NCBI RefSeq assembly: GCF_900105245.1
Contig: NZ_FNSZ01000001.1
Coordinates: forward strand, 2,790,001-2,854,000
Source: Streptomyces sp. 1222.5
GTDB lineage: Bacteria > Actinomycetota > Actinomycetes > Streptomycetales > Streptomycetaceae
DNA: 64,000 bases
Reading direction: 5' to 3'
This document shows, in pieces, positions 9,763-19,354 of the stretch (position 1 is its first letter; each line of letters starts with the position of its first letter). The notes under the pieces are model-generated. The model was not told the DNA's origin. It saw only the letters and a list, made by a program, of their open reading frames with translations, and made no database searches. Made by a program: the position numbers and the translations under genes.

Positions 9763-10724
9763 GACTCCATGTCTCCGAAGTGGTCCCAGCCGCCCTTGCT
9801 GGTCCAGGGCGCCCCGTCGACCGTCACCTGGGGCAGCGCCGAGGGGTTGAGGACCTCGCCGATGACCTTCCAGCGCGCGGGCAGCTTCGCGTCCGACGGG
9901 AAGGTCGCCACGATCGCGTGGTCCTCTCCCCCGGTCAGCACCCACTGCAGCGGGTCCACGCCGACGGCCTGCCCGATGTCGTTCATCTGCGTCGGGATGT
10001 CGATCGCGCCGGACCGGATGTCGATACGGACCTTGCTGGCCTCGGCGATGTGTCCGAGGTCGGCGATGAGACCGTCGCTCACGTCGCACATCGCGGTCGC
10101 GCCGAGCGCGGCGGCGGCCGGGCCCGCGTGGTACGGCGGTTCGGGGCGCCGGTGGGCCTCCACGAAGGCGCGCGGCGAGCGGAAGCCGCGGGAGAGCACC
10201 GCGTAGCCCGCCGCGGACCAGCCCAGCCAGCCCGTGACGGCCACGAGGTCGCCGGGCTGGGCACCGGCGCGGGTCACCGGCTCCTGGTTGCGCAGATCAC
10301 CGAGCGCGGTGATCGACACCGTGATCGTGTCGCCGCGTACGACGTCCCCGCCCACCACGGAGGCGCCCGCGACCTGGCACTCGTCGCGCAGCCCGTCCAT
10401 CAGCTCGCTCGGCCAGGTGACCGGGAGTTCGGCCGGGACGACCAGGCCGAGCAGCAGCGCGGTCGGCACGGCGCCCATCGCGGCGATGTCCGCGAGGTTC
10501 TGCGCCGCCGCCTTGCGGCCGACGTCGTAGGCCGTGGACCAGTCGCGGCGGAAGTGCCGCCCCTCCAGCAGGATGTCGGTGCTCGCCACGACCCGGCGGT
10601 CGGGCGCGGCGACCACCGCGGCGTCGTCGCCGGGGCCGACCCGGACCGCCGGGGTGGTGGTGAGACGGGAGGTGAGCTCCCTGATGAGCCCGAACTCCCC
10701 GAGCTCACCAACAGTGCCCTTCAT
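9759..10724 (-). CDS. thiL: Thiamine-monophosphate kinase
   Basis: 321 residues of the ATP-dependent PurM-like family. ThiL phosphorylates thiamine monophosphate to thiamine pyrophosphate, the last step of the pathway. Family motifs visible are GDDAAVV near residue 29, [43 protein letters not shown] and TGGEDH. The ATG at 10724 follows GGGGAG/AAGGGAA and gives the usual family N-terminus GEFGLI. It lies upstream of thiD in a two-gene operon, divergent from the Lrp-domain gene. Confidence 0.95.
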   Translation of the reverse strand: MKGTVGELGEFGLIRELTSRLTTTPAVRVGPGDDAAVVAAPDRRVVASTDILLEGRHFRRDWSTAYDVGRKAAAQNLADIAAMGAVPTALLLGLVVPAELPVTWPSELMDGLRDECQVAGASVVGGDVVRGDTITVSITALGDLRNQEPVTRAGAQPGDLVAVTGWLGWSAAGYAVLSRGFRSPRAFVEAHRRPEPPYHAGPAAAALGATAMCDVSDGLIADLGHIAEASKVRIDIRSGAIDIPTQMNDIGQAVGVDPLQWVLTGGEDHAIVATFPSDAKLPARWKVIGEVLNPSALPQVTVDGAPWTSKGGWDHFGDMES

Positions 10725-10973
10725 TTCCCTTGGCTCCCCTTCTCTGCCGTGCCGTGCCCGGTCGCGCGTCACCAGTGTCCCCGATACCGTCGAGGTGACC
10801 GTCGGCGCGGTCGGAAATGGCCGTCGCCGCGGTCGAGGTGACCGTCAACTTCCGTCGTGCCTGCACCCTGGCGCGCAAGCCCGGTTCCCGCAGGTCTCCC
10901 CGCGGGGAGCGGCAACGCGATACCGTGGCGTTCCTTTTCCCCACATGATCCTCGTGGCCGCCCTGGAGGTTCC

Positions 10974-11207
10974 GTGGTACAGGCGTACATCCTGATCCAG
11001 ACGGAGGTCGGCAAGGCGTCGACCGTCGCTGAGACCATCAACAAGATCCCTGGAGTGATCCAGGCCGAGGACGTCACCGGGCCCTACGACGTCATCGTGC
11101 GCGCGCAGGCCGACACAGTCGACGACCTGGGTCGCATGGTGGTCGCGAAGGTCCAGCAAGTGGACGGCATCACCCGCACCCTGACCTGTCCGGTCGTGCA
11201 TCTGTAG
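10974..11207 (+). CDS. Stand-alone Lrp/AsnC ligand-binding (RAM) domain protein
   Basis: 77 residues corresponding only to the C-terminal alpha-beta RAM domain of Lrp/AsnC regulators: QAYILIQTEVGKASTVAE, IPGVIQAEDVTGPYDVIVRA, then DGITRTLTCPVVHL. There is no DNA-binding HTH, so it cannot act as a classical Lrp repressor by itself. Such proteins oligomerise and bind amino acids, and may form mixed oligomers with full-length Lrp. The GTG start has GGAGG four bases upstream. It is followed after 20 bases by the DUF3515 lipoprotein. Confidence 0.9.
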   Translation: MVQAYILIQTEVGKASTVAETINKIPGVIQAEDVTGPYDVIVRAQADTVDDLGRMVVAKVQQVDGITRTLTCPVVHL

Positions 11208-11227
11208 CCCCCGTCTACCCTTGGCCG

Positions 11228-11746
11228 GTGAACTTCTTCCGTCACCGGCCCCTCGGCCTGCTCGCGCCGGCTCTGCTGATCGCGGCAGCGGGCTGCTCCA
11301 CAACGGACGACAGCGCCGCGGTGGCGGTTCCCCGTCCCGACGCGAAGACGGCCGGGGTGTGCCGGGAGCTGCACCGTGTGCTGCCGCAGAAGCTCGACGG
11401 ACGGAGCCGCAACGACCCCGAGCCCCGGTCCGCCTACACAGCGGGCTGGGGAAACCCGGCGATCATACTGCGCTGCGGGGTGGTGCGGCCGCCGAAGATG
11501 ATCGATCCCAAGGTGGCCGAGGGGGGCGACCCGGACGCGGTCGCCGGCGGTGTGAACGGCGTCGACTGGCTGATGGAGAAGCAGGACGACGGCACCTGGC
11601 GGTTCACCACGGCAGGCCGGGAGGCGTATGTGCAGGTGAGCCTGGTCGACGGGATGTCCGCGCAGGACGAGGGGACGTCGGTCCTCACGGAGCTCGCCGC
11701 TCCCGTCAGGAAGGCGATCCCCGAGGGGATCGCCTCCATGCGGTGA
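11228..11746 (+). CDS. DUF3515 lipoprotein
   Basis: 172 residues. An N-terminal signal with a short basic stretch, a hydrophobic core (LGLLAPALLIAAA) and a lipobox AAGC predicts an exported lipoprotein. The rest matches the actinobacterial DUF3515 pattern: CRELHRVLPQKLDG, WGNPAIILRCGV, WLMEKQDDGTWRFTTAGREAYVQV. Function is unknown; next to ddlA it may be envelope-related. It is read from a GTG and converges on ddlA with 9 bases between the stops. Confidence 0.85.
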   Translation: MNFFRHRPLGLLAPALLIAAAGCSTTDDSAAVAVPRPDAKTAGVCRELHRVLPQKLDGRSRNDPEPRSAYTAGWGNPAIILRCGVVRPPKMIDPKVAEGGDPDAVAGGVNGVDWLMEKQDDGTWRFTTAGREAYVQVSLVDGMSAQDEGTSVLTELAAPVRKAIPEGIASMR

Positions 11747-11755
11747 GGACGCGGG

Positions 11756-12913
11756 TCAGCGCAGTCCGGTCGGGCGGTTCAGCGCCGCCTGCACCAGCCG
11801 GTCGATCAGCTCGGGGTAGCTCACGCCGGTGGCCTGCCACATCTGCGGGTACATCGAGATCGGCGTGAAGCCGGGCATGGTGTTGATCTCGTTGATGACG
11901 AACTCGCCGTCCTCGGTGAGGAAGAAGTCCGCGCGGACCAGGCCCTCGCAGGAGGCCGCGTCGAACGCCTCGACCGCGAGCCTGCGCACCTCGGCGGTCT
12001 CCTCGTCGGTGAGCGGCGCCGGGACGATGCCGGGCGTGGAGTCGATGTACTTCGCCTCGAAGTCGTAGTACGCGTGCGCGTCCGGTGCCGGGATCTCGGC
12101 GGGCACGGAGGCACGGGGGCCGTCCTCGAACTCCAGGACGCCGCACTCGATCTCGCGGCCGCGGACGGCCGCCTCGATCAGGATCTTCGGGTCGTGCGAC
12201 TGGGCCTCGGCGATCGCCTCGTCCAGGCCGGACAGGTCGTCGACCTTGGTGATGCCGATCGAGGAACCCGCGCGGGCGGGCTTCACGAACAGCGGCCAGC
12301 CGTGCTCCCCGGCGAAGTCGACGATCTTCTTGCGGGCGGCGGACTCGTCCTGGGCCCACTCGCGGGGGCGGATCACCACGTACGGGCCGACCTTGAGCCC
12401 GAAGGAGGTGAACACCCGCTTCATGTACTCCTTGTCCTGGCCGACGGCCGAGGCGAGCACACCGGCGCCCACGTAGGGCACCCCGGACAGCTCCAGGAGG
12501 CCCTGCAGGGTGCCGTCCTCGCCGTAGGGGCCGTGCAGCACCGGGAAGACCACGTCGACCTCGCCGAGCGCCTTGGGCACGGAGCCGGGCTCGCTGTAGA
12601 CGACCTCGCGGTTGCCGGGGTCGACGGGCAGCACCACGCCGCCCTCGTGCGACTCCGCCAGGTCCGCGACCTCGGGGGTGCGGCGGTCGGAGATGGCCAT
12701 GCGTTCCGGCTCGTCGGCCGTCAGCACCCAGCGGCCCTCCCGGGTGATGCCGATCGGCAGGACGTCGTACTTCGACCGGTCGATGGCGCTCAGGACGGCG
12801 CCCGCGGTGACCGCGGAGATCCCGTGTTCGGAGCTGCGACCGCCGAACACGACGGCCACGCGCGGCTTGCGCGACGGCTGCTCAGGGCTCTGGGGGAGGT
12901 TCTCGGTGCTCAT
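11756..12913 (-). CDS. ddlA: D-alanine--D-alanine ligase
   Basis: ATP-grasp enzyme of 385 residues that joins two D-alanines for peptidoglycan. Motifs visible are the N-terminal GGRSSEHGIS, FPVLHGPYGEDGTLQGLLE near residue 128, KPARAGSSIGITKV, and the C-terminal metal and substrate segment RADFFLTEDGEFVINEINTMPGF. The length fits the family. The ATG lies at the start of a single-gene unit. A few bases separate its stop from the converging DUF3515 gene. Nothing in the sequence suggests the VanA-type D-lactate variant, though that cannot be settled by eye. Confidence 0.95.
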   Translation of the reverse strand: MSTENLPQSPEQPSRKPRVAVVFGGRSSEHGISAVTAGAVLSAIDRSKYDVLPIGITREGRWVLTADEPERMAISDRRTPEVADLAESHEGGVVLPVDPGNREVVYSEPGSVPKALGEVDVVFPVLHGPYGEDGTLQGLLELSGVPYVGAGVLASAVGQDKEYMKRVFTSFGLKVGPYVVIRPREWAQDESAARKKIVDFAGEHGWPLFVKPARAGSSIGITKVDDLSGLDEAIAEAQSHDPKILIEAAVRGREIECGVLEFEDGPRASVPAEIPAPDAHAYYDFEAKYIDSTPGIVPAPLTDEETAEVRRLAVEAFDAASCEGLVRADFFLTEDGEFVINEINTMPGFTPISMYPQMWQATGVSYPELIDRLVQAALNRPTGLR

Positions 12914-12994
12914 ATCGCGTTGAGAGTACCCGTTGGTATCCCCCGAGTCAGCGCCCGCCGTGCCCCCGTGGCCCCGCGTCGCCCGGGCGGTCGC

Positions 12995-14005
12995 TCAGCG
13001 TCGCTCGGGCTTCGCGCTGCGCGACATCAGCTCCTTGAGGGCGACCACCGGAGGCTTGCCCTCGTGCACGATGTCCACGACCGTCTCCGTGATGGGCATC
13101 TCCACCCCGTGCCGGCGGGCCAGATCCGCCACCGACTCGCAGGACTTGACGCCCTCGGCGGTCTGCCTGGTGACCGCGATGGTCTCCTGCAGGGTCATGC
13201 CCTTGCCGAGGTTGGTGCCGAAGGTGTGGTTGCGGGACAGCGGCGAGGAGCAGGTGGCCACCAGGTCGCCGAGGCCCGCGAGCCCGGAGAAGGTCAGCGG
13301 GTCGGCGCCGAGGGCCATGCCGAGCCGGGTGGTTTCGGCGAGCCCGCGGGTGATGAGCGAGCCCTTGGCGTTGTCGCCAAGGCCCATGCCGTCGGCGATG
13401 CCGACCGCGAGGCCGATGACGTTCTTCACCGCGCCGCCGAGTTCGCAGCCCACCACGTCGGTGTTGGTGTAGGGCCGGAAGTACGGCGTGTGGCAGGCGG
13501 CCTGGAGGCGCTGGGCGACCGTCTCGTCGGTGCAGGCGACCACGGCGGCGGCCGGCATGCGGGCGGCGATCTCCCGGGCCAGGTTGGGGCCGGTGACCAC
13601 CGCGATGCGGTCGGCGCCGACCTTGGCGACGTCGTCGATCACCTCGCTCATCCGCATGGTGGAACCGAGTTCGACGCCCTTCATTAGGGACACGAGGACG
13701 GTGCCGGGCGCGAGCAGCGGGACCCACTCGGCGAGGTTGGCGCGCAGGGTCTGGGACGGCACGGCGAGGACGGTGAAGTCCGCGCCGCCGAGGGCCTCGG
13801 CGGCGTCCGCGGTGGCGCGCAGGTTCCGCGGGAGTTCGACACCGGGCAGGTAGTCGGGGTTGGTCCGCGTGGAGTTGACCGCCTCGGCCAGCTCGGGGCG
13901 GCGGGCCCACAGGGTGACCTCGCAGCCCGCGTCGGCGAGGACCATGCCGAAGGCGGTGCCCCATGAGCCGGTGCCCATGACGGCCGCCCGGACAGGCTTG
14001 CTCAC
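12995..14005 (-). CDS. gpsA: Glycerol-3-phosphate dehydrogenase [NAD(P)+]
   Basis: 336 residues. Makes sn-glycerol-3-phosphate from DHAP for phospholipid synthesis. Rossmann motif AAVMGTGSWGTAFG at the N-terminus, VTGPNLAREIA, the catalytic-lysine segment ELGGAVKNVIGLAVGI and GLAGLGDLVATCSSPLSRN are all present. The GTG at 14005 overlaps the stop of the upstream acyltransferase gene (GTGA), so glycerol-3-phosphate formation and its acylation are coupled in one operon. Confidence 0.96.
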   Translation of the reverse strand: MSKPVRAAVMGTGSWGTAFGMVLADAGCEVTLWARRPELAEAVNSTRTNPDYLPGVELPRNLRATADAAEALGGADFTVLAVPSQTLRANLAEWVPLLAPGTVLVSLMKGVELGSTMRMSEVIDDVAKVGADRIAVVTGPNLAREIAARMPAAAVVACTDETVAQRLQAACHTPYFRPYTNTDVVGCELGGAVKNVIGLAVGIADGMGLGDNAKGSLITRGLAETTRLGMALGADPLTFSGLAGLGDLVATCSSPLSRNHTFGTNLGKGMTLQETIAVTRQTAEGVKSCESVADLARRHGVEMPITETVVDIVHEGKPPVVALKELMSRSAKPERR

Positions 14006-14799
14006 GAACTGGTCTCCTGTTCCTCGCCGCTCTGCACCTCGGTGCGTTCCCTGCCCCTGCCGGCCTGTACCTGGGTCCGGCGCCGCTGCTCGATCCGTTC
14101 CCGGCGCGGGTCGTAGGGCGTCTCGGGGGCCTGCTCGCCGCGGATCTCCTCCAGCAGGCGGGTGACGGCCGCCATGAGGACCTCGGTCGCCTCCTTCAGC
14201 AGCTCCGGGGTCATCTCCCGGTCGTAGAAGCGCGACAGGTCGACCGGCGGGCCCGCCAGCACGCGATGGGTCTTGCGCGGGAAGAGGTGCGGCTTCTTGG
14301 CATACGGCGGCAGCAGTTCGTTGGCGCCCCACTGGGCGACGGGAACGACCGGGCACTTGGTCTGCAGCGCCACCCGGGCCGCGCCGGTCTTGCCCGTCAT
14401 GGGCCAGCCGTTCGGGTCGCGGGTGAGGGTGCCCTCGGGGTAGAAGGCGACGCACTCACCGCGCTCCACGGCGTCGATGGCGGCGCGGAACGCGCTCAGC
14501 GCGTCCGTGCTCTCGCGGTAGACGGGGATCTGCCCGGTGCCCCGCATGGCGGCACCGACGAATCCCTTCTTGAAAAGACCGCTCTTCGCGAGGAATCGCG
14601 GAACCCGTCCGGTGTTGTACTGATAGTGCGCGTACGCGAAGGGGTCCACGTGGGAATTGTGGTTCACCACGGTGATAAATCCGCCCTCGGCCGGAATGTG
14701 CTCCATTCCGCGCCAGTCCCGCTTGATCAGAACCACCAGCGGCGGTTTGCAGAGCACCGCTGCGAAGCGGTACCAGAAGCCGATTCTGCGGCGGGGCAC
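14002..14799 (-). CDS. 1-acyl-sn-glycerol-3-phosphate acyltransferase (PlsC family)
   Basis: 265 residues. The acyltransferase motif NHNSHVDP (NHxxxxD) lies near residue 65, followed by GQIPVYRES, FYPEGTLT and PVVPVAQWG. It transfers an acyl chain to lysophosphatidic acid at the membrane. The C-terminus is a charged, probably disordered tail (about residues 225-265, Arg/Glu/Gln-rich). The GTG start at 14799 has AGGAAGG seven bases upstream. It overlaps gpsA by four bases. Confidence 0.9.
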   Translation of the reverse strand: MPRRRIGFWYRFAAVLCKPPLVVLIKRDWRGMEHIPAEGGFITVVNHNSHVDPFAYAHYQYNTGRVPRFLAKSGLFKKGFVGAAMRGTGQIPVYRESTDALSAFRAAIDAVERGECVAFYPEGTLTRDPNGWPMTGKTGAARVALQTKCPVVPVAQWGANELLPPYAKKPHLFPRKTHRVLAGPPVDLSRFYDREMTPELLKEATEVLMAAVTRLLEEIRGEQAPETPYDPRRERIEQRRRTQVQAGRGRERTEVQSGEEQETSS

Positions 14800-14952
14800 A
14801 AGGACACCTTCCTCTAGGGCTGCCACCCCGGCTGGGGGCCGCACAAGTGTGGCCCCGGGGCGCCGGTCTGTCGAGAACACCGTACGCCCGACACGCTGGG
14901 CGTCCGCCGCCGCGGGTGACAATGAGCGCGACAAGAGAGGGACGGTACGCCG

Positions 14953-15591
14953 GTGCAGTGGACCTTGGTCATTCCCCTGAAGCCCCTGACGCGGGCCAAG
15001 AGCAGGCTCGCGGACACCGCGGCGGACGGGGTGCGCCCGGGACTGGCCCTCGCGTTCGCCCAGGACACCGTGGCCGCGGCGCTGGCCTGCGGGGCTGTGG
15101 CGGATGTGGCGGTCGTCACGGACGACGAACTGGCCGGGCGCGCGCTGGCGGCGCTGGGCGCGCGGATCGTCCCGGATGCCCCCGCGGACGGCCTGAACGC
15201 CGCTCTGGCGTACGGCGCGGCCGTCGTACGGGACATGCGCCCCCGCACACCGGTCGCGACCCTCAACGCCGATCTGCCGGCGCTGCGGCCGCCGGAACTG
15301 GCGCGGGTGCTCCGGGCCGCTGGGGAATTCCCGCGCGCTTTTCTCGCGGATGCAGCGGCACTCGGCACGACTTTGCTCACCGCGGCACCGGGTCTCGAAT
15401 TGCGGCCGGCGTTCGGCACGGATTCCCGTACCCGGCACCGGGCCTCGGGAGCGGCGGAACTCGACCTCGCGGACGTCGACTCGGTACGGCAGGACGTGGA
15501 CACCGGGGACGATCTGCGGGCGGCACTGGCACTGGGAGTGGGCCCGCACACGGCGGCGGTCTCGGCGGGGCTTCTCATTCCGGAAGCGTGA
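14953..15591 (+). CDS. cofC: 2-phospho-L-lactate/PEP guanylyltransferase of F420 synthesis
   Basis: 212 residues, nucleotidyltransferase fold. Motifs are IPLKPLTRAKSRLAD at the N-terminus, VAVVTDDE, GLNAALAYG, TLNADLPALRPPEL and FGTDSRTRH. CofC/FbiD activates a three-carbon phosphoacid with GTP to start assembly of the coenzyme F420 side chain. It stands alone, divergent from the plsC-gpsA operon, and has a GTG start. Other cof/fbi genes are not in the window. Confidence 0.88.
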   Translation: MQWTLVIPLKPLTRAKSRLADTAADGVRPGLALAFAQDTVAAALACGAVADVAVVTDDELAGRALAALGARIVPDAPADGLNAALAYGAAVVRDMRPRTPVATLNADLPALRPPELARVLRAAGEFPRAFLADAAALGTTLLTAAPGLELRPAFGTDSRTRHRASGAAELDLADVDSVRQDVDTGDDLRAALALGVGPHTAAVSAGLLIPEA

Positions 15592-15606
15592 CGATCATCC
15601 ACGGGT

Positions 15607-15645
15607 GCGCCCCGAAGGGGCGCGGGGAGCTGCGCGACCAGCCAC
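15607..15645 (+). repeat. Streptomyces intergenic hairpin repeat
   Basis: GCGCCCCGAAGGGGCGC forms a 7-bp hairpin with loop GAA and continues GGGGAGCTGCGCGACCAGCC. I recognise this combination as a very common intergenic element of Streptomyces genomes. Here it sits just after the cofC stop and may act as a terminator. A shorter relative lies at 59779-59808. Confidence 0.65.
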
Positions 15646-15772
15646 CGCACACCCGCACCCGACCACCCACGGCCGGGACGAACAGACCACCGGCGCCGGC
15701 GGGCAACTCACGGCGAACCGGCGACGGACACGGTCCCGGGCGGCGAACCGCCGGAGGCACTACGCTGCTGCC

Positions 15773-15976
15773 ATGCAGGCCACCGCGTACACGTACGACG
15801 TCGAGACCCGCAGCGGACAGGTGCTGCTCGACGACGGGACCCCCGTACCCTTCGACGCCCCGGCGTTCGACGCGGGCGGTCTGCGGCTGTTGCGGCCCGG
15901 CCAGCGCGTGCGGATCGAGACCGAGGGCGCCGGGGACGCCCTGCGGATCACCCTCGTGACCCTGCAGACCCTGTAA
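15773..15976 (+). CDS. Small conserved-type protein, beta-barrel-like
   Basis: 67 residues starting [20 protein letters not shown]. The alternating pattern with [25 protein letters not shown] and a final ITLVTLQTL resembles the strand order of cold-shock-type OB barrels, but the nucleic-acid-binding RNP motifs are missing. I do not recognise a defined family. The codon bias fits a real gene, and a perfect 14-bp hairpin follows the stop. It lies between cofC and hupS. Confidence 0.7.
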   Translation: MQATAYTYDVETRSGQVLLDDGTPVPFDAPAFDAGGLRLLRPGQRVRIETEGAGDALRITLVTLQTL

Positions 15977-15994
15977 CTGCCCTTGCACACGCCG

Positions 15995-16025
15995 CGGGCC
16001 GGGCTCCCGAGGGGAGCCCGGCCCG
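15995..16025. terminator. Bidirectional hairpin between the small gene and hupS
   Basis: A perfect 14-bp stem (CGGGCCGGGCTCCC and its complement) with loop GAG lies between converging genes. There is no T-run, as is common in Streptomyces. Confidence 0.7.
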
Positions 16026-16047
16026 GCGCGTGAATGCCCAGTCGGCC

Positions 16048-16704
16048 TTACGACGTCGCCTTGCGGGCGGAGGCCTTCTTCGCAGTGGTCTTGCGGGCCG
16101 TCGACTTCTTGGCCGGGGCCTTCTTCGCGGTGACCTTCTTCGCCGGAGCCTTCTTCGCCGCGGTCTTCTTGGCGGTGGTCTTCGACGCGGTGGTCTTGGC
16201 GGTCGCCGTGGTCTTCTTGGCGGGCGCCTTCTTCGCCGTGGTCTTCTTCGCGGTGGCCGTCGTCTTCTTGGCCGTCGTCTTCTTCGCCGTCGCCTTCTTC
16301 GCCGCGGCGGCCGTGGTCTTCTTGGCGGCGGCCTTCTTGCCGGCGGCCTTGGCGATGGTGGGAGGCGGGCCGGACAGGCTGCCCTTGGGCGCCTTCTTCA
16401 CCGAGACCTCGCCACCGCGCGGCAGCTTCTTCGAGCCGCTGACCAGGTCCTTGAAGCCCTGACCGGCGCGGAAGCGCGGCACGGACGTCTTCTTGACCCG
16501 AACACGCTCGCCGGTCTGGGGGTTACGGGCGTAGCGGGCGGGACGGTCCACCTTCTCGAAGGACCCGAAGCCGGTGACCGAGACCCGCTCGCCCGCGACG
16601 ACCGCGCGGACGATGGCGTCCAGGACATGATCGACAGCCTCGGCGGCCTGCTGGCGGCCACCCACCTTGTCGGCAATCGCTTCTACGAGCTGCGCCTTGT
16701 TCAC
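16048..16704 (-). CDS. hupS: HU-family nucleoid protein with Lys/Ala-rich tail (HupS type)
   Basis: 218 residues in two parts. Residues 1-92 form the HU fold ([54 protein letters not shown]). Residues about 105-218 are a histone-H1-like tail made of KK(T/A)xAKK-type repeats. This two-domain form is the actinobacterial HupS, which compacts DNA during sporulation and stress; the tail binds DNA non-specifically. An AT-rich stretch upstream (about 16740-16800, with TATATA) probably holds its promoter. Confidence 0.95.
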   Translation of the reverse strand: MNKAQLVEAIADKVGGRQQAAEAVDHVLDAIVRAVVAGERVSVTGFGSFEKVDRPARYARNPQTGERVRVKKTSVPRFRAGQGFKDLVSGSKKLPRGGEVSVKKAPKGSLSGPPPTIAKAAGKKAAAKKTTAAAAKKATAKKTTAKKTTATAKKTTAKKAPAKKTTATAKTTASKTTAKKTAAKKAPAKKVTAKKAPAKKSTARKTTAKKASARKATS

Positions 16705-16840
16705 GTCTTCCCCTTCGGAGACATCGCCAGAACGAAAGTGTTCAAGCTTTTTCGCACGTTAGGCAGATATATACCGCAAATCAAACACGAAACGGGCTTA
16801 TCACCCTTGTGCCGCAACGGATTCGGTTGTCTCGAACCGC

Positions 16841-17071
16841 TCAGCAGTCCTCGTCGGGGATCCGTCCCGCGTCGAGGTCCGCGGTGAACCGCTCGAGTCG
16901 CCTTGCCGCACCGGCGAGATCGTGCTTGGCCGCGGCCGTAATGACCAGCAGCTTCCGGGTCAGCGCCATCCGTACGCCCTCCGGGACTTGCAGTGCGCGC
17001 ACTCTTGCGTGCGCTTCCTTGAGTTGGTTCGCGACCGCCGTGTAGAGCTGGAGTTGGCCGTCGTGTTCCAT
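16841..17071 (-). CDS. Small helical protein, unknown
   Basis: 76 residues from the ATG at 17071, starting [20 protein letters not shown]. It is predicted to be entirely alpha-helical and charged, without a signal or membrane segment. A longer in-frame reading back to 17254 exists, but its N-terminus is Arg/Cys/Pro-rich and does not look coding. I recognise no family. It lies between leuD and hupS, all on the minus strand. Confidence 0.65.
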   Translation of the reverse strand: MEHDGQLQLYTAVANQLKEAHARVRALQVPEGVRMALTRKLLVITAAAKHDLAGAARRLERFTADLDAGRIPDEDC

Positions 17072-17256
17072 GCACAGATTGTGCCATCTGGGGCGAGTTG
17101 TCGCCTGCGCAGGGGGCAACTGCCGCCTCAAATGGCCTTCCAGGCACTTGCGGAGGACGCGAACACAGCACTCACCTACCCGGGCAACAGCCTTCGTAAC
17201 GTGGGAAGTTGGGCTGACCGGCGCGGACGCGCAGGGCCGTTCGGGTGCAGACATGG

Positions 17257-17289
17257 CTGTACCCCCAATCGTGGCGATCGGGGGTACAG
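17257..17289 (-). terminator. Hairpin downstream of leuD
   Basis: CTGTACCCCCAATCG and CGATCGGGGGTACAG form a 15-bp stem with one mismatch and loop TGG, 47 bases beyond the leuD stop on the minus strand. Confidence 0.65.
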
Positions 17290-17335
17290 ACGGGGTGTTG
17301 CGGTGGCCGAAACCGGCCCGTCGGGGCCGTGTGGA

Positions 17336-17929
17336 TCAGGCCTGCAGCGTCCGCGGCTTGTAGGCGGGCCGCTCGCTCTCGAAGGAGGCGATGTCGCCCT
17401 CGTTCCGGAGCGTGATGGAGATGTCGTCCAGGCCGTTCAGCAGCCGCCAGCGGGAGTTCTCGTCCAGCTCGAAGGAGGCGGTGATGCCCTCGGCGCGCAC
17501 CTCACGCGCCTCCAGGTCCACCGTGACCTCGGCGGTGGGGTCCTGCTCGGTCAGCTCCCACAGCGCGTCCACGACCTTCTGGTCCAGGACCACCGTGAGC
17601 AGGCCGTTCTTCAGCGAGTTGCCGCGGAAGATGTCGGCGAAGCGGGAGGAGATCACGGCCTTGAAGCCGTAGTTCTGCAGCGCCCAGACGGCGTGCTCGC
17701 GGGAGGAGCCGGTGCCGAAGTCGGGGCCGGCGACCAGGACCGTGCCGCCCTGCCGCTCGGGGCGGTTGAGGACGAACTCCGGGTCCTTGCGCCAGGCCTC
17801 GAACAGCCCGTCCTCGAAGCCGTCCCGGGTCACCTTCTTGAGCCAGTGAGCAGGGATGATCTGGTCGGTGTCGACGTTGCTGCGGCGCAGCGGGACGGCC
17901 CGGCCGGTGTGGGTGGTGAAGGCTTCCAT
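17336..17929 (-). CDS. leuD: 3-isopropylmalate dehydratase small subunit
   Basis: 197 residues, the normal length. Swivelling domain with [12 protein letters not shown] at the N-terminus, [17 protein letters not shown] and [19 protein letters not shown]. With LeuC it isomerises 2- to 3-isopropylmalate in leucine synthesis. Its ATG is only 6 bases after the leuC stop, so the two form one operon. Confidence 0.97.
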   Translation of the reverse strand: MEAFTTHTGRAVPLRRSNVDTDQIIPAHWLKKVTRDGFEDGLFEAWRKDPEFVLNRPERQGGTVLVAGPDFGTGSSREHAVWALQNYGFKAVISSRFADIFRGNSLKNGLLTVVLDQKVVDALWELTEQDPTAEVTVDLEAREVRAEGITASFELDENSRWRLLNGLDDISITLRNEGDIASFESERPAYKPRTLQA

Positions 17930-17935
17930 GGCTGA

Positions 17936-19354
17936 TCAGACTCCAGCGGGGACGTCGGACAGGTCGGCGGGCGAGGCGAGGTGGCCCAGGACGGCGGTGG
18001 CCGCCGCGACCTGCGGCGACACCAGGTGGGTGCGGCCGCCCTTGCCCTGCCGGCCCTCGAAGTTGCGGTTGGAGGTGGAGGCGGAGCGCTCGCCCGGGGC
18101 CAGCTGGTCGGGGTTCATGCCGAGGCACATCGAGCAACCCGCGTGCCGCCATTCGGCGCCGGCCTCCTTGAAGACCACGTCCAGGCCCTCGGAGACGGCC
18201 TGGAGACCGACCCGCGCGGAGCCCGGGACGACCAGCATCCGTACGCCGTCGGCGACTTTGCGGCCCCGCAGCAGATCCGCGGCCGCCCGCAGGTCCTCGA
18301 TGCGGCCGTTGGTGCACGAGCCTACGAAGACGGTGTCCACGTCGATGGAGCGCAGCGGCTGCCCGGCCTCCAACCCCATGTACTCCAGGGCCTTTTCGGC
18401 GGCCAGGCGCTCCGAAGCGTCTTCGTACGAAGCGGGATCGGGGACGGAGGCCGAAAGCGGCGCGCCCTGGCCGGGGTTGGTACCCCAGGTGACGAACGGC
18501 GACAGCTCGTCGGCGGCGATGACGACCTCGGCGTCGAAGACCGCGTCCTCGTCCGTGCGCAGGGTCTTCCAGTACTCGACGGCCGCGTCCCAGTCGGCGC
18601 CCTCGGGGGCGTGCGGGCGCCCCTTCAGGTAGGCGAAGGTCGTCTCGTCCGGGGCGATCATGCCCGCGCGGGCGCCGGCCTCGATCGACATGTTGCAGAT
18701 GGTCATCCGGGCCTCCATCGAGAGCTTCTCGATGGCGGAACCGCGGTACTCCAGGATGTAGCCCTGGCCGCCACCCGTACCGATCCTGGCGATGATCGCC
18801 AGGATCAGGTCCTTGGCGGTGACGCCGTCGGGCAGATCGCCCTCGACGGTGATGGCCATGGTCCTGGGGCGGGCCAGCGGCAGCGTCTGGGTGGCCAGCA
18901 CGTGCTCGACCTGGGAGGTGCCGATGCCGAACGCCAGCGCGCCGAAGGCGCCGTGCGTGGAGGTGTGCGAGTCGCCGCAGACGACGGTGGTGCCGGGCTG
19001 GGTCAGGCCCAGCTGGGGGCCGACGACGTGCACGACGCCCTGCTCGACGTCGCCCAGCGGGTGCAGGCGCACCCCGAACTCGGCGCAGTTCTTGCGCAGC
19101 GTCTCCAGCTGGGCGCGGGAGACCGGGTCGGCGATGGGCTTGTCGATGTCGAGGGTCGGGGTGTTGTGGTCCTCGGTCGCGATGGTGAGGTCGAGGCGAC
19201 GCACCTGGCGGCCGTTCTTGCGCAGTCCGTCGAAGGCCTGCGGGCTGGTCACCTCGTGCAGCAGGTGCAGATCGATGTAGAGGAGGTCGGGCTCGCCCTC
19301 GGCGCGCCGGACGACATGGTCGTCCCAGACCTTCTCCGCGAGTGTCCTACCCAT
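17936..19354 (-). CDS. leuC: 3-isopropylmalate dehydratase large subunit
   Basis: 472 residues of the aconitase family. The three [4Fe-4S] ligands are visible in [10 protein letters not shown] and [11 protein letters not shown]; substrate motifs include [19 protein letters not shown] and EDHNTPT. The ATG at 19354 was chosen because GGAGGG lies six bases upstream and the protein then begins [15 protein letters not shown] as in the family. First gene of leuCD, divergent from ndgR across 209 bp holding an operator-like dyad. Confidence 0.97.
   Translation of the reverse strand: MGRTLAEKVWDDHVVRRAEGEPDLLYIDLHLLHEVTSPQAFDGLRKNGRQVRRLDLTIATEDHNTPTLDIDKPIADPVSRAQLETLRKNCAEFGVRLHPLGDVEQGVVHVVGPQLGLTQPGTTVVCGDSHTSTHGAFGALAFGIGTSQVEHVLATQTLPLARPRTMAITVEGDLPDGVTAKDLILAIIARIGTGGGQGYILEYRGSAIEKLSMEARMTICNMSIEAGARAGMIAPDETTFAYLKGRPHAPEGADWDAAVEYWKTLRTDEDAVFDAEVVIAADELSPFVTWGTNPGQGAPLSASVPDPASYEDASERLAAEKALEYMGLEAGQPLRSIDVDTVFVGSCTNGRIEDLRAAADLLRGRKVADGVRMLVVPGSARVGLQAVSEGLDVVFKEAGAEWRHAGCSMCLGMNPDQLAPGERSASTSNRNFEGRQGKGGRTHLVSPQVAAATAVLGHLASPADLSDVPAGV

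Noticed and set aside
8974-10724. TPP riboswitch ahead of thiL-thiD
   Set aside because: I found no THI-box core (CUGAGA, ACCUGAUCUGG-like) between thiL and the Lrp-domain gene.
12948-13964. 338-residue minus-strand frame overlapping gpsA
   Set aside because: It is out of frame with gpsA, Arg/His/Pro-rich and has no motif; gpsA at 12995-14005 carries all family motifs.
16048-16380. Tandem DNA repeats of CTTCTTNGCNGTNGT type
   Set aside because: These encode the Lys/Ala/Thr repeats of the HupS tail, so they are coding repeats and not a CRISPR or satellite array.
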